Assembly: GCA_963742345.1 (NCBI GenBank)
Contig: CAVULO010000009.1
Span: 109,686 to 173,685, forward strand
DNA from: Pseudolabrys sp963742345
GTDB taxonomy: Bacteria > Pseudomonadota > Alphaproteobacteria > Rhizobiales > Xanthobacteraceae
Direction: 5' to 3'
Length of the DNA: 64,000 nucleotides
Position 1 is the stretch's first letter; each line of letters starts with the position of its first letter. Shown here in pieces: positions 1 through 9,424 of the stretch. Position numbers and translations under genes: made by a program. Below the pieces are notes generated by a model that saw only the letters and a list, made by a program, of their open reading frames with translations, did not search any database and was not told the origin of the DNA.

Positions 1-542
1 GGGATATCGACGTACGCCCCGACGGGCAGGGTGCGCCATCGGGCCGCGGCTCGGTGAAGGACGGCGAGAAAGTCTATATGGATAAGTGCGCTGCTTGCCA
101 TGGCGAGTTCGGTGAGAGTGCTGGCCGGTGGCCTCAGCTTGCGCAAGGCAAAGGCACGCTCTCCTCGCACGATCCGGTCAAAACAGTCGGCTCGTATTTC
201 GCTCATCTATCGAGCGTATTCGACTATATCCGCCGTGCTATGCCGTTTGGCGACGCGGAAACGCTCACCAACGATGAACTCTACGCTGTCACTGCTTACG
301 TGCTTAATCTCAACGACATCGTCAACGACAAATTCGTGCTGTCGAAAGAAACTTGGGGCAGCGTGAGGATGCCGAACCAGGGTGGCTTCTACGACGACGA
401 CCGGGAGAAGACCGAGAAAACCTTCTGGAATTCGAAGCCCTGCATGAAGGACTGTCGCGGACCGGTGAAGATCACCGGCCATGCGCAAGCGATCGACGTA
501 ACACCGGATGAAAAAACGATAAAGCGTGGTGGCGTGGAGTAG
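1..542 (+). CDS. soxD: SoxD-like cytochrome c of sulfur oxidation, 5'-partial
   Basis: The frame is open from base 3, so the gene begins left of the window. It ends at TAG 540-542. The N-terminal residues visible (DIDVRPDGQG) match the segment that precedes the heme domain in SoxD, the cytochrome subunit of the SoxCD sulfane dehydrogenase of periplasmic thiosulfate oxidation. A CAACH heme-binding motif lies at 87-101 and a likely distal Met ligand sits in RRAMPF near 235-245. The run AVTAYVLNLND after it is typical of the family. Paracoccus SoxD is larger, with a second heme; none is visible here, as in shorter rhizobial forms. No other sox gene follows, so soxC would be expected upstream. 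The GTG at 54 is internal and is not the true start. Confidence 0.8.
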   Translation, partial: DIDVRPDGQGAPSGRGSVKDGEKVYMDKCAACHGEFGESAGRWPQLAQGKGTLSSHDPVKTVGSYFAHLSSVFDYIRRAMPFGDAETLTNDELYAVTAYVLNLNDIVNDKFVLSKETWGSVRMPNQGGFYDDDREKTEKTFWNSKPCMKDCRGPVKITGHAQAIDVTPDEKTIKRGGVE

Positions 543-602
543 CGCCCCGGCATCATTTCGCCTATGACATTCCGGCAGTTTTGACGTCCATCCGGGTGTC
601 TC

Positions 603-1589
603 ATGGCCAAACTCAATCTTTCCGTTGCCGTCCGCGACTACGACCGCACACGCCCTCTGAGCGATGGCCTCGTACAAATAGACGGTGTCGATCCGGTATT
701 CATGGCACTCGATCCGGAGGAAATATTTTTCCGCGCTTTCCGCCATGCGGAATTTGATATCTGCGAATTGTCGATGTCGAGCTTTACGGTCAAGACTGCT
801 CAGGGCAAATGCCCCTACGTGGGAGTACCGGCTTTCGTCTCGCGTGCGTTCCGACACACCGCCATTTATGTGCGGACGGACCGGATCAAGAAACCCGCTG
901 ATCTTAAGGGCAAGAAAATCGGCGTGCCGGAATATCAACTCACCGCCAATGTGTGGGCTCGCGCGATTCTCGAAGACGACCACGGTGTGAAGCCGTCCGA
1001 CATCCATTGGATCAGAGGCGGGCTAGAGGAGGCGGGGCGGTTGGAAAAGATCGCCATTGCGCCACCAAAGGACGTGCGACTTGAAAATGCCCCCGAAGGG
1101 CGCACGCTATCGAGTATGCTCGATGCCGGTGAGATCGACGGGTTCATCGGGCCGCGCGTACCACCTGGGTTCGGACGCAATCCGAAAATCGGCTGGTTGT
1201 TTCCCGATCCGGTCGCGGCGGCGAAAGACTATTACAAAAGGTCCGGCATTTTCCCGATCATGCATTTGGTTGGCGTCCGGTGCGAGCTTGCAGAGCAGCA
1301 TCCCTGGTTACCGGGTGCGGTGTTCAAAGCTTTCGAACGAGCAAAGACGGTGGCGCTAGAGAAGCTTGCTGACACCTCATCTACCAAAGTGACGCTGCCG
1401 TTCGTCGAGGAACGACTCATGGAAGCCCGTGCGCTGATGGGCGAGGATTTTTGGCCCTACGGCGTTGCGACGAACCGCAAGACGCTGGAGACATTCTTAC
1501 GCCACCATCATTCGCAGGGTCTTTCGCCGCGGCTAGTAACGGTGGAAGAGATGTTCCACCCCGGTACGCTCGAGACATTCAAGCTCTAG
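603..1589 (+). CDS. 4,5-dihydroxyphthalate decarboxylase-like protein (PBP2 fold)
   Basis: This 328-residue protein resembles the family annotated as 4,5-dihydroxyphthalate decarboxylase (Pht5), which has a type 2 periplasmic-binding-protein fold. Family-like stretches are DPEEIFFRAFRHAEFD, VPAFVSRAFRHTAIYVR, ADLKGKKIGVPEY and GIFPIMHLVG. No signal peptide is visible, which suits a cytoplasmic enzyme better than an ABC binding protein. ATG 603 sits 60 bases after soxD. A paralogue lies at 11270-12336. The gene faces away from an ABC transporter operon that has no obvious classical binding protein, so a binding role cannot be excluded. The family match is firm; the substrate is not known. Confidence 0.8.
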   Translation: MAKLNLSVAVRDYDRTRPLSDGLVQIDGVDPVFMALDPEEIFFRAFRHAEFDICELSMSSFTVKTAQGKCPYVGVPAFVSRAFRHTAIYVRTDRIKKPADLKGKKIGVPEYQLTANVWARAILEDDHGVKPSDIHWIRGGLEEAGRLEKIAIAPPKDVRLENAPEGRTLSSMLDAGEIDGFIGPRVPPGFGRNPKIGWLFPDPVAAAKDYYKRSGIFPIMHLVGVRCELAEQHPWLPGAVFKAFERAKTVALEKLADTSSTKVTLPFVEERLMEARALMGEDFWPYGVATNRKTLETFLRHHHSQGLSPRLVTVEEMFHPGTLETFKL

Positions 1590-1596
1590 GTTCTCA

Positions 1597-2298
1597 ATGA
1601 CCACACTACGCATCATGAGCGGCGGCGCGCCGAAAGAGATTTTTATGCAATTGACGCCGTCGTTCGAACGGAAGTCCGGCCACAAGGCTGAATTTGTTTT
1701 TGCCGTTATGTCGACATTGCGCGACAAAATCGCAGCTGGCGAGAAGGCAGACGTTCTAGTCATGCCAACCAACATTCTTGACGATTACCAAAAGACTGGC
1801 GTGGTGCAGTCACGCTCCCGCGCAATTCTGGGGCTGGTCAGCATAAACGCGGTGATACGCACCGGTGCGTCAAAACCGGATCTGTCGACACCTGACAAGG
1901 TCAAGCAAGCAATACTCAACAGTCGCGCCATCACCCATGCTACGCCCGGTGCAACACCCAGCGGCACGCACATGGGAAGGCTGATCGAACAGATGGGTAT
2001 CGCCGATGCGATGAAAGACAAGATCATTCACCGCCCGGCGCTCGAAGGCGGTGTTCAACTGGTAGCGAGCGGGGAGGCTGAAATCGGCTTTTACCCAAAG
2101 AGCGAGGTGATCAATACCAACGGTCTGACTGTCGTAGGGCCGCTTCCTGCTGCGATTCAACTCACAACCATCTACGGCGCGGCTGTGACTGCTGCCAGCA
2201 CGGTTGCGGACCCAGCCGCGGCGTTCATTGCCTTTATGGCTGATCCAGTACACTGCGCGGCGTGGACACAAGCCGGATTCGATCCACCAAGCTCCTAA
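1597..2298 (+). CDS. ModA-like substrate-binding protein without signal peptide
   Basis: A 233-residue protein with the layout of the molybdate-type extracellular solute-binding family: LRIMSGGAPKEIF at the start, KADVLVMPTN, then ATPGATPSGTHMGRLIEQMG and AEIGFYPKSEV. Typical ModA proteins carry a signal peptide; this one starts directly at the first beta strand, so it may be cytoplasmic or its true start may be lost. It begins 7 bases after the preceding decarboxylase-like gene, so the two are probably co-transcribed. Its stop overlaps the stop of the convergent aldehyde dehydrogenase by 4 bases. Similar signal-less proteins occur beside aromatic-acid catabolic genes, but the ligand is unknown. 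Confidence 0.75.
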   Translation: MTTLRIMSGGAPKEIFMQLTPSFERKSGHKAEFVFAVMSTLRDKIAAGEKADVLVMPTNILDDYQKTGVVQSRSRAILGLVSINAVIRTGASKPDLSTPDKVKQAILNSRAITHATPGATPSGTHMGRLIEQMGIADAMKDKIIHRPALEGGVQLVASGEAEIGFYPKSEVINTNGLTVVGPLPAAIQLTTIYGAAVTAASTVADPAAAFIAFMADPVHCAAWTQAGFDPPSS

Positions 2299-3791
2299 CC
2301 TTTTGTCGGCTTCAGCCGCACGTGGATGTTCTTCTCCTGGGTAAAGGCGACCATCTCTTCGAAGCATTCCTCCCGTCCCAGCCCCGATTGCTTGAAGCCG
2401 CCAAACGGCGCGCCGAGGAAGTGCTTGCTCACCTCATTGATCCACACGTAGCCCGCTTGTACGACAAGCGCGCTGCGGTGCGCGGTTGAAAGGTCGTTGG
2501 TCCAAATTGAGGCGGTCAGCCCATATTCGACGGCGTTGACGGTTTCCAACATTTTGTTTTCGTCGCGCCATTTAAGTATGCCCAGGACGGGTCCGAAGAT
2601 TTCCTCGCGCGCGATGCGATTTTTCTCGGTCACGGCGAACACGGTTGGCTCGATGTAGTAGCCATTCGCAAGCGCCGGATCGGATGGGGGCCCGCCACCA
2701 GTGATGAGTGCGGCACCCTCGCTCTTGGCGGATTCGATGAAGCTCATGACGCGGTCGAATTGTTGTTTGGAAACGATCGCGCCCATAGTGGTGGCGGGAT
2801 CGGTCGGGATACCGGGTTTAAAATATTTGATCTTTTCCTTTATGCGCGCGATTACCGCATCGTAGATCGCCTCATTGATGAAGGCGCGGCTGGTCGAGCC
2901 GCAGGACTGCCCGCACCAGGTAAAGTTCATGCCGCCGATGACCGCCGCCGCAACCTCATCCGGATCGGCGTCGCTATAGGCGATCAGTGCGTTCTTGCCA
3001 CCAAGCTCGAGCATGGTGCGCTTGACCGTGTCCGAGGCTGCTTTCATAACAGCGCGTCCAGTCGGCACGCTGCCGATCAGCGCGATCATTGCAACATCCG
3101 GGTGGCTCGCCAGTCTTTGTCCAGCCTCGCGGCCCCCTGGTACGACATTGAACACACCTGCGGGCAGTAGCCCGCCGATCAGTTCGGCGAGCCGCAGTGA
3201 GGAGAGAGGAGCTTGTTCTGGCGGTTTCACGACCACAGTATTTCCGGCGGCGAGCGGAGCGGCAGATTTGCCCGCACAGAACATAAAAGGATGGTTGAAT
3301 GGGATAATGCGTCCGACGACGCCTAAAGGCTCGCGCACTGAGAAATTGACGACGTCCGGGCCCATTGGAATCGAGGCGCCTTTCATCTCCGTAACGAATC
3401 CGGCGAAGAACTCCATCTGCGCGGCGGCGATCATGGCGTCACTGACCATCTCCTTGACCGGGTTGCCGCAGTCAGCGGCATCGATCATCGCGAGCTCGTT
3501 GGCGTTCTGACGCAGAATTTCGGCAATTCGCCGCAGAATCTTGGCGCGCTCGAGTGGCAGCACCCGCCGCCACTCCTTGAACGCGGATTTTGCTGAAGCA
3601 ACCGCGGCGTCAATATCGTCGGCGCCGGATTCTGCAACCTTGCCTAGCGACTGTCCGGTACCCGGGTTGATCGTGTCGACAAAGCGGCCGGCTTTCGGCT
3701 CGTGCCACGCGCCGCCGTAATAGACGCTGCGATTCTTGGGCAGTAACACGGCTTGCGCGGCGACGGATTGGGGAGATACGGCAGTGGTCAT
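2295..3791 (-). CDS. NAD(P)-dependent aldehyde dehydrogenase
   Basis: A full-length 498-residue aldehyde dehydrogenase that would oxidise an aldehyde to the carboxylic acid. The general-base Glu lies in MLELGGKN and the catalytic Cys is residue 297 in GQSCGS. Cofactor-binding segments IIPFNHPF and VVVKPPEQAP and the C-terminal KQSGLGRE are present. It is the last gene of a reverse-strand run: thiamine-diphosphate enzyme, ABC ATPase, two permeases, then this gene, 17 bases after the second permease. That context suggests it oxidises the aldehyde released by the decarboxylase-like enzyme. It resembles betaine and aromatic aldehyde dehydrogenases alike, so the substrate is an inference only. Confidence 0.9.
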   Translation of the reverse strand: MTTAVSPQSVAAQAVLLPKNRSVYYGGAWHEPKAGRFVDTINPGTGQSLGKVAESGADDIDAAVASAKSAFKEWRRVLPLERAKILRRIAEILRQNANELAMIDAADCGNPVKEMVSDAMIAAAQMEFFAGFVTEMKGASIPMGPDVVNFSVREPLGVVGRIIPFNHPFMFCAGKSAAPLAAGNTVVVKPPEQAPLSSLRLAELIGGLLPAGVFNVVPGGREAGQRLASHPDVAMIALIGSVPTGRAVMKAASDTVKRTMLELGGKNALIAYSDADPDEVAAAVIGGMNFTWCGQSCGSTSRAFINEAIYDAVIARIKEKIKYFKPGIPTDPATTMGAIVSKQQFDRVMSFIESAKSEGAALITGGGPPSDPALANGYYIEPTVFAVTEKNRIAREEIFGPVLGILKWRDENKMLETVNAVEYGLTASIWTNDLSTAHRSALVVQAGYVWINEVSKHFLGAPFGGFKQSGLGREECFEEMVAFTQEKNIHVRLKPTKG

Positions 3792-3808
3792 GGCACGGAC
3801 CTATTGGT

Positions 3809-4603
3809 TCAAATTCGTTTAATACTGTCCAGCCCGCCAAACCGGCCGATCAGGGTATTGGCACCGATCGCAAGGACAAACAGCACAATCAGCATCGCAT
3901 ACATGCGCGGCATGTCGAATACGCTGTAGGCCTGGATAATCAGAAAGCCGATACCCTTGTTGGACAGCTTCGTTTCCGCGAGTAGCGTACCTATGAGCGC
4001 AACGCCGAGGCCAAGCCGTATGCCATTGATAATCGGATGACGCATGGCTGGAAGATAGATCTTGAGCACCATTTGCGCCGTCGACGCGCGAAAGCTCTCG
4101 CCGACGCGGATCAGCACCTTGTCAATCTGCCGCATTCCGGCAGCAACCGATAGCGCGATGGGAAAAAAACATGACAATGTGCCAAGCGCGACTTTGGACT
4201 CAGGGCCGACCCCGAACCACATGATCATGACCGGAAAAAAAATGATCTTGGGGGTCGGACCGAGGTAGTAGAGATAGTTTTCGAAGGCCTTTGACAGGAA
4301 CCGGTTCGCTCCGAGCAGAATGCCGACCGCGAGGCCTGACAATCCTCCGATCACGACGGCGGCTCCGATTTCAGCAGCTGTGACCCCCAGGTTGTAATAA
4401 TAACTCGGCCGCATCAACAGCTCGATGAGCGCACGGCCGATCGCCATCAGCGAAGGGACCACATCGCGATAGAGCCAGCCAGAATGGGCAAGGAATTCCC
4501 ACAGCGCCAGCACACTCAAGATAATGGCGACACGCAGCAGCGTCACCGCACTCATCGCTGGCGCGACGACAGCGGCCTGTCTCAATCGACCGGTCTCAGC
4601 CAT
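3809..4603 (-). CDS. ABC transporter permease, NitT/TauT type
   Basis: An inner-membrane permease of the nitrate/sulfonate/taurine importer family (BPD_transp_1 domain), about 264 residues from the ATG at 4603. That start is chosen because MAETGRLRQ leads directly into the first membrane helix and because it overlaps the upstream permease stop by 22 bases, a normal coupling distance. The cytoplasmic EAA-like loop reads IRVGESFRASTAQMVLKIYLPA. Hydrophobic stretches such as AVVIGGLSGLAVGILLG and VALIGTLLAE mark the helices. The partner is the permease at 4582-5358 and the motor is the ATPase at 5355-6158. The substrate is unknown; an aromatic or 2-oxo acid would fit the neighbours. Confidence 0.88.
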   Translation of the reverse strand: MAETGRLRQAAVVAPAMSAVTLLRVAIILSVLALWEFLAHSGWLYRDVVPSLMAIGRALIELLMRPSYYYNLGVTAAEIGAAVVIGGLSGLAVGILLGANRFLSKAFENYLYYLGPTPKIIFFPVMIMWFGVGPESKVALGTLSCFFPIALSVAAGMRQIDKVLIRVGESFRASTAQMVLKIYLPAMRHPIINGIRLGLGVALIGTLLAETKLSNKGIGFLIIQAYSVFDMPRMYAMLIVLFVLAIGANTLIGRFGGLDSIKRI

Positions 4604-5358
4604 CGTTCGATCTTTTCCAGTGCCATGAAAAACAGGATGCTCACGAGGATTACGAAGCAAATTGCGGCATACGTGCCGGCCAGATCGTAGCGTTCGGCCA
4701 AGTCGTTGATGAGTTGGCCGAGCCCGCCGTAATTGATCAGAAATTCGACGCCGACAACATTAATCAACGCAAAGATCAATCCCAGTCGCACACCGACGAA
4801 AATCGTAGGCATCGCTGCCGGAAACATAATTTTCCAAAATTGCTGTGTGGCGCTGAGGTTGAAGCTCCTGCCGACATTGACAAGCACCTTGCGAGTCCCG
4901 GCCATGCCCTCGATGGTCTTCAGGATCACGGGCGGCAGCGCCGCGACGAAGCCGATCATGATGATGGTCCAGGCATTGCGGCCAAAGATCACCATGAACA
5001 GGGGATAGGCCAGCACCACCGGTGCGGCAGCAAGCGCGGCGACCCAGGTCTCGCAAGCTTGTTGCAGCAACTTGAAGCGATGCATCAGCACGCCGCCCGC
5101 GATGCCCAGCACGGTGATCATGACCCCAGCTGTCAAACATTCGGCGGCCGTCACGAGAAAGCGTCTGAAGATGTGCTCTTCGACAATTACCCTCCAGAAA
5201 CTTGCGGCGATTTCCGATGGCGGAGGGACGATAAAACGACTGATGACGTCGATGCGAATCAGCAGTTCAACCAAAACGAGTGACACCACCAGTGTGCCGA
5301 TGCCGACCGCGGCTGGGGCGAAGTCGCGCGGTGTTGTGCGAACAACAGCAGCCGTCAT
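4582..5358 (-). CDS. ABC transporter permease, NitT/TauT type
   Basis: A 258-residue integral membrane permease, the second of a heterodimeric pair. The coupling loop contains NVGRSFNLSATQQFWKIMFPAA, the EAA-type motif that contacts the ATPase. Helices are visible at the N-terminus (VGIGTLVVSLVLVELL) and at the C-terminus before the final charged EKIERWLRPVD. Its start overlaps the ATPase stop by 4 bases, indicating translational coupling. It is about as long as typical SsuC/TauC proteins. The lack of a clear cognate periplasmic binding protein next to it is odd; the PBP2-fold genes at 603-2298 are the nearest candidates but lack export signals. Confidence 0.88.
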   Translation of the reverse strand: MTAAVVRTTPRDFAPAAVGIGTLVVSLVLVELLIRIDVISRFIVPPPSEIAASFWRVIVEEHIFRRFLVTAAECLTAGVMITVLGIAGGVLMHRFKLLQQACETWVAALAAAPVVLAYPLFMVIFGRNAWTIIMIGFVAALPPVILKTIEGMAGTRKVLVNVGRSFNLSATQQFWKIMFPAAMPTIFVGVRLGLIFALINVVGVEFLINYGGLGQLINDLAERYDLAGTYAAICFVILVSILFFMALEKIERWLRPVD

Positions 5359-6158
5359 GATGCAGTGCTCTCGTGATGCAACACGTGCTCTTCCTCGTCC
5401 TTCATGCCGCGGCTCGCCTCTTCGCGTAGGTCGCTCCAGATCTGCGCGACGTAACGGCCGAAGGCCTCACTGCCGACAATCTCGGACGTTCGTGGCCGTG
5501 GCAGGTCGATGTCGACGATACGTTTTACCTTGCCGGGCCGGTAGGTCATCACCAGGATGCGGTCTGACATTTGCACCGCTTCGGTGATGTTGTGCGTGAT
5601 CAGCAGCGTGGTCTGCTTGAGCTGCTGCTGGATCTGCAGGACCTTGTCGCCGAGCAACAGCCGGGTCTGTTCGTCGAGTGCGGCGAAGGGCTCGTCCATC
5701 AGCAGGATTTTCGGCTCGGAGGCGAGCGTACGAGCAAGCGACACGCGCTGACGCATGCCGCCGGACAATTCGCCCGGATAGCGATTCTCGAAACCATCGA
5801 GACCGACCATCTTGATGAAATGGCGGGCGCGTTCAGCACGTTTGGCCTTCGGCATCCCGACAAGTTCGAGTGGGAACGCGACGTTGTCGATAACTGTGCG
5901 CCAGGGGAACGTCGATTCCTCCTGGAACACCATGCCTATCGACTTGTGCGGCCCGGAAATCGTTTCGCCTCCGACGCTGACCACGCCCTGATGCTGACTA
6001 AGCAACCCGCCGATCACGTTAAACAATGTGGATTTGCCACAGCCGGAAGGGCCGATGACCGAAAGGAATTCGCCCGGTCTGACATTAAAGGAAACGTTGT
6101 CGACCGCGGTTATCGGGCCTTCGGACGTGTCGAATTGGACGAAGATATCGTCGGCCAC
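5355..6158 (-). CDS. ABC transporter ATP-binding protein, NitT/TauT type
   Basis: The cytoplasmic ATPase of the importer, 267 residues from a GTG at 6158. Walker A is GPSGCGKST, the Q-loop is VFQEESTFPW, the signature is LSGGMRQR, Walker B with the D-loop is ILLMDEPFAALD, and the switch His is in LITHN. The C-terminal extension after residue 220 (DLPRPRTSEIVGSEAF) is usual for SsuB/TauB-like proteins. The first residues ADDIFVQFDTSEG already match the first strand, so the genuine start may lie a few codons upstream. Its stop overlaps the next permease start by 4 bases. The gene follows the thiamine-diphosphate enzyme at a gap of about 41 bases. Confidence 0.9.
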   Translation of the reverse strand: MADDIFVQFDTSEGPITAVDNVSFNVRPGEFLSVIGPSGCGKSTLFNVIGGLLSQHQGVVSVGGETISGPHKSIGMVFQEESTFPWRTVIDNVAFPLELVGMPKAKRAERARHFIKMVGLDGFENRYPGELSGGMRQRVSLARTLASEPKILLMDEPFAALDEQTRLLLGDKVLQIQQQLKQTTLLITHNITEAVQMSDRILVMTYRPGKVKRIVDIDLPRPRTSEIVGSEAFGRYVAQIWSDLREEASRGMKDEEEHVLHHESTAS

Positions 6159-6199
6159 CAGGATGGCATCGTGGGTGCTGCGGCGGCCGGCATCGGAAG

Positions 6200-8019
6200 T
6201 TAGTCGCTCGTTCGAGTCATTATCGCGGTGACCGGGGCAGTGTAGCCCGGCTCGACCCGCACATCGACGACCGCGACATGGCCGGCATCGACAGCCGCGA
6301 TTGCTTTCGCGAACGTTGCATCGAGATCGTGGACTGCGGTCACCGGGCCGAAGCCCTGTGCGCCTTGCGCGCGCGCCATGCTGGCCAGGTCAATGTCCGG
6401 CTCTGAAATGCGCTGACCAATCCAGCGGTTTTCGACCGGGCGGTTGCGCACGCGAGCGACACGCTCCTGGTGTAGTTCGTCGTTAAAGAAGGAGCGATTG
6501 TTAGCGACCACGATCAGCAGCGGAATCTGATAATGCGCTGCGGTCCAGAGCGCGGTGACGCCCATCAGGAAATCGCCGTCGCCGCAGACCGCGACCGGCA
6601 ATCGACCGGAGCCTTTCAGCGCCAGGGCGGCGCCGACCGAGATGCCGGGACCGCCGCCGACGCCGCCGCCGCCATCGCCGCCAAGGAAGTCGAGGGGATG
6701 GCGGAACGGCCAGATCGCGCCGTTCCACGAGAGCGAGATATGGGTGAGGGATGTGGGCCGTTCGCCGACCGCGCGGCGCAGCGCGTACGGCAAGATGATC
6801 GACGGTGAGCTTGTCACCGGCCGGCTTGAACGGCTCGATCCGGGTCGACACCAGATGCGGTTTGGCCGGCCCGAGCGCAGCGAGCAACGCGGGAACCGCC
6901 ACGTCCGGCTCGCAGTCAATTATAACATCGACTGGCGGCAGGCCTTGATAGTCCATGCTCCAGCCGTTGTGCAGACGATGATCGACCGAAACCTGCACGA
7001 ACTTGGCGGTGACGTTGCCGCCCGCATTCTTGAGCGTGCCGGCGATGTCGACCCAGTCGAGACTGAGAATGACGTCGGCGGCACGGATGGCTTCCGCTGC
7101 CTCCGGCGCGAGCACCGTTCCGCCGGGCGCACCTGCATGTAACGGATGATCGGTCGGGAACGAGGCGCCAATCTTGAGATCGGTGACGACGCGCGCGCCG
7201 AGCCACTCGGCCAAAGCGACGCGCTGCGTTCCAGGCATCGAGATCCCGCGACACGCGTCCGGCGAGGATCACCGGATGCTTTGCGGTGCGCAGGAGATCG
7301 GCGGCTTTCGCCGACCATCGCGCCGGCGCTGCACTTTCAACGTCAGGCATGAAACGCTGGGCGTCGATCGGGGCGACCGGCATCGGGCAGTTTTTCCTCT
7401 TGCATGCCTGCGTCGAGATTGACGTAAGTCGGTCCGCGCGGCGCCGTATTGGCGATCCAGCCGGCGCGCAGCACGGCTTCGCGCGCCGCAACCGGCGAGG
7501 CGGGCTGGTCGTCCCATTTGGTGTAACCGCGCACCAGCGCACCCTGGTCGCGCGCGGTGTGGATCCAGTCGATCCACGGCCGCCGCTTGACCGCATCGAC
7601 CGGCCCGGTGGCGCCGAGGATGACCATCGGCATGCGGTCGCACCAGGCGTTGAAGATCGCCATGGTGGCGTGCATCAGCCCGACATTCGAATGCACCGCC
7701 GCAGCCATCGCCTTGCCGGTGACCTTGGCATAGCCGTGCGCAATGGCGACCGCGCTTTCTTCGTGCAGGCAGAGCAACATTTGCGGCCGCTCATTGCCCA
7801 AGATAATTCACGATGCTGTCGTGCAGACCGCGATAGCTGGCGCCCAGGATTGAGCGCGATATAAGGGATGTCGAGCGCACGCAATGCGTCTGCCGCGACA
7901 TCGCTGCCGAATCGTGCGGCGTTGACACCGGCCGGTACCGGACGATCAAGCGCCGATATCGCGGTGTCACGAACCGGTTGCGTCTTTGATTTGACGCTAT
8001 CACGAAGGGAACTGGTCAA
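6200..8019 (-). CDS. Thiamine-diphosphate enzyme, 2-oxo-acid decarboxylase/acetolactate synthase family, frameshifted
   Basis: One gene spread over three frames by about four single-base indels, near 7840, 7370, 7200 and 6830. Read together it gives about 600 residues. The N-terminal Pyr domain has the catalytic Glu in LHEESAVAIAHGYAKVTG and continues with MPMVILGATGPVDAVKRRPWIDWIHT. The middle domain has HPVILAGR. The C-terminal PP domain has the ThDP/Mg motif GDGDFLMGVTALWTAAHYQIPLLIVVANN. The family includes benzoylformate decarboxylase, oxalyl-CoA decarboxylase and acetolactate synthase. Position at the head of an operon with a transporter and an aldehyde dehydrogenase favours decarboxylation of an imported 2-oxo acid to an aldehyde. 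Whether the gene is truly broken cannot be told from the sequence. Confidence 0.75.
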
Positions 8020-8074
8020 GGTCGAGGTCCTGCTTCCATGCGCCTGGTGGGCGGATGGGCGGCATCCAACCGGA

Positions 8075-9346
8075 TTACGAGCCCTGACGCAATCGGGCGA
8101 GCAATTTCAGGCCGGCATAGCCGTCGGCGGGCTCTATGCCGACCTTTTTCTGGAAGGCGAGGATGGCCTTGATCGTGTCGCTGCCGGTGCGTCCGTCGAT
8201 GCCATCGGTCTTGAAGCCGAGCTCATTGAGGCGGCGCTGAATTTCCTTAACCTCCTCCAGGGTCGGCGTGCGTTCGCCGCCGGGAAATTGCTGGCGGAAT
8301 GGCGGATCACCGCGGATGAGGTCACCAAGATGGCAAAGCGCGAGCGTGTAGCTGGTTGACGGGTTGTAGGAGTAGACCGCTCGAAAATTTTGCCCGACCA
8401 AAAAAGCCGGCCCGCCGGCGACCGGCAGCCATAGTTTTACCTGGTCGTTCGGCCGCGCAAAAGCTGCGCCATCGGCGCGCCGCACTCCGAGTCCATCCCA
8501 TTTAGCGTATGAGCGAGCGGTGCGATTGTCGGCCAGCCTGCGATGACCTGCGGCCAGAGTGACCTCGCAGCCCCATGCCTCGCCGCGCCGGTAGTTGCCG
8601 CGTTCGATCAAATAGCGCGCGGTGCCGGCAAATGAATCGTCAGGCTTGCCGAACGGCGAGGCGCGGCCGTCGTGATCGTAGTCGACGCCCATGTGCAGCC
8701 ACACCTCCGGCATCCATTGAGTGTGGCCCATGGCGCCGGCCCAGGAACCGATCATGTCCGCTGGCTGCGCCCAGCCACGATCGACAATGGTCAGCGCATT
8801 GAGCAGCTCGGCTTCCCAATACGCGCGGCGGCGTGGCTCGCCCCAGGCGAGGGCGGCAAGTGCCGGAATAACCGGTCGCATATATTTCGAATTGGTCGAT
8901 CACATCGCCGAAAGACGATTCCATTCCCCACAGACCGAGCAAGATGTAGCGGTCGACGCCGTAGTCCTTCTCGACGCGTGCAAGCAGACCTGCATACTCC
9001 TTCGCTCGCTCCTTACCGGTGATCACGCGCCACCCCGAGCAGCGGCGGTTGATGTATTGCCACATCAACTCGGTGAATTCGGGCTGCGAACGGTATTGCT
9101 CAAACACCGTCGTATCCGGTGTCACCGCTTCCATCACACGGTCATAAGTTTGTTCCGATATGCCGCTGCTTGAGTGCGCGGGGGCGGAAATCCAGCGACC
9201 CAATGTGCAAAGGCTGGCGATTGGGCGGCCAGCATTGGCCTGCCGAGCGCCAGCCACGCAGTGGCGCCGAGCGCGCTGCTGACCGCGGCGCGGCGGCTTA
9301 TTTGAGTTGTGAGTTGGTCGGTTTTACGGCCGAGGATTTGCTGCAT
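8075..9346 (-). CDS. mltB: Membrane-bound lytic murein transglycosylase B family with PG-binding domain, frameshifted
   Basis: A lytic transglycosylase that cleaves peptidoglycan glycan strands with formation of anhydro-muropeptides in the periplasm. Parts in three segments: an N-terminus with a twin-arginine-like signal (SRRAAVSSALG), then the catalytic domain with the active Glu in LLGLWGMESSFGD and the MltB motif GSWAGAMGHTQWMPE, and a C-terminal PG_binding_1 domain (EIQRRLNELGFKTDGIDGRTG). Indels near 9170 and 8880 break the frame. The start at 9346 (MQQILG) is uncertain. It lies just downstream of an M23 endopeptidase on the same strand, so two wall hydrolases are paired. Confidence 0.8.
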
Positions 9347-9424
9347 GACTCCATTGTAGTCTCCAGCCTCGTACAAACAATCGTTGCGATGAATCTTTTC
9401 GCAGTGGTGCGTCGTCGAAGCGAA

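Noticed and set aside
4714..5283. His/Asp-rich forward frame across the permease gene
   Set aside because: Its composition is the complement of membrane-helix codons; the reverse-strand permease is clear.
6200..8019. True pseudogene decay of the thiamine enzyme
   Set aside because: Neighbouring essential genes show the same kind of single-base breaks and motifs are all conserved, so consensus error is more likely; decay is not excluded.
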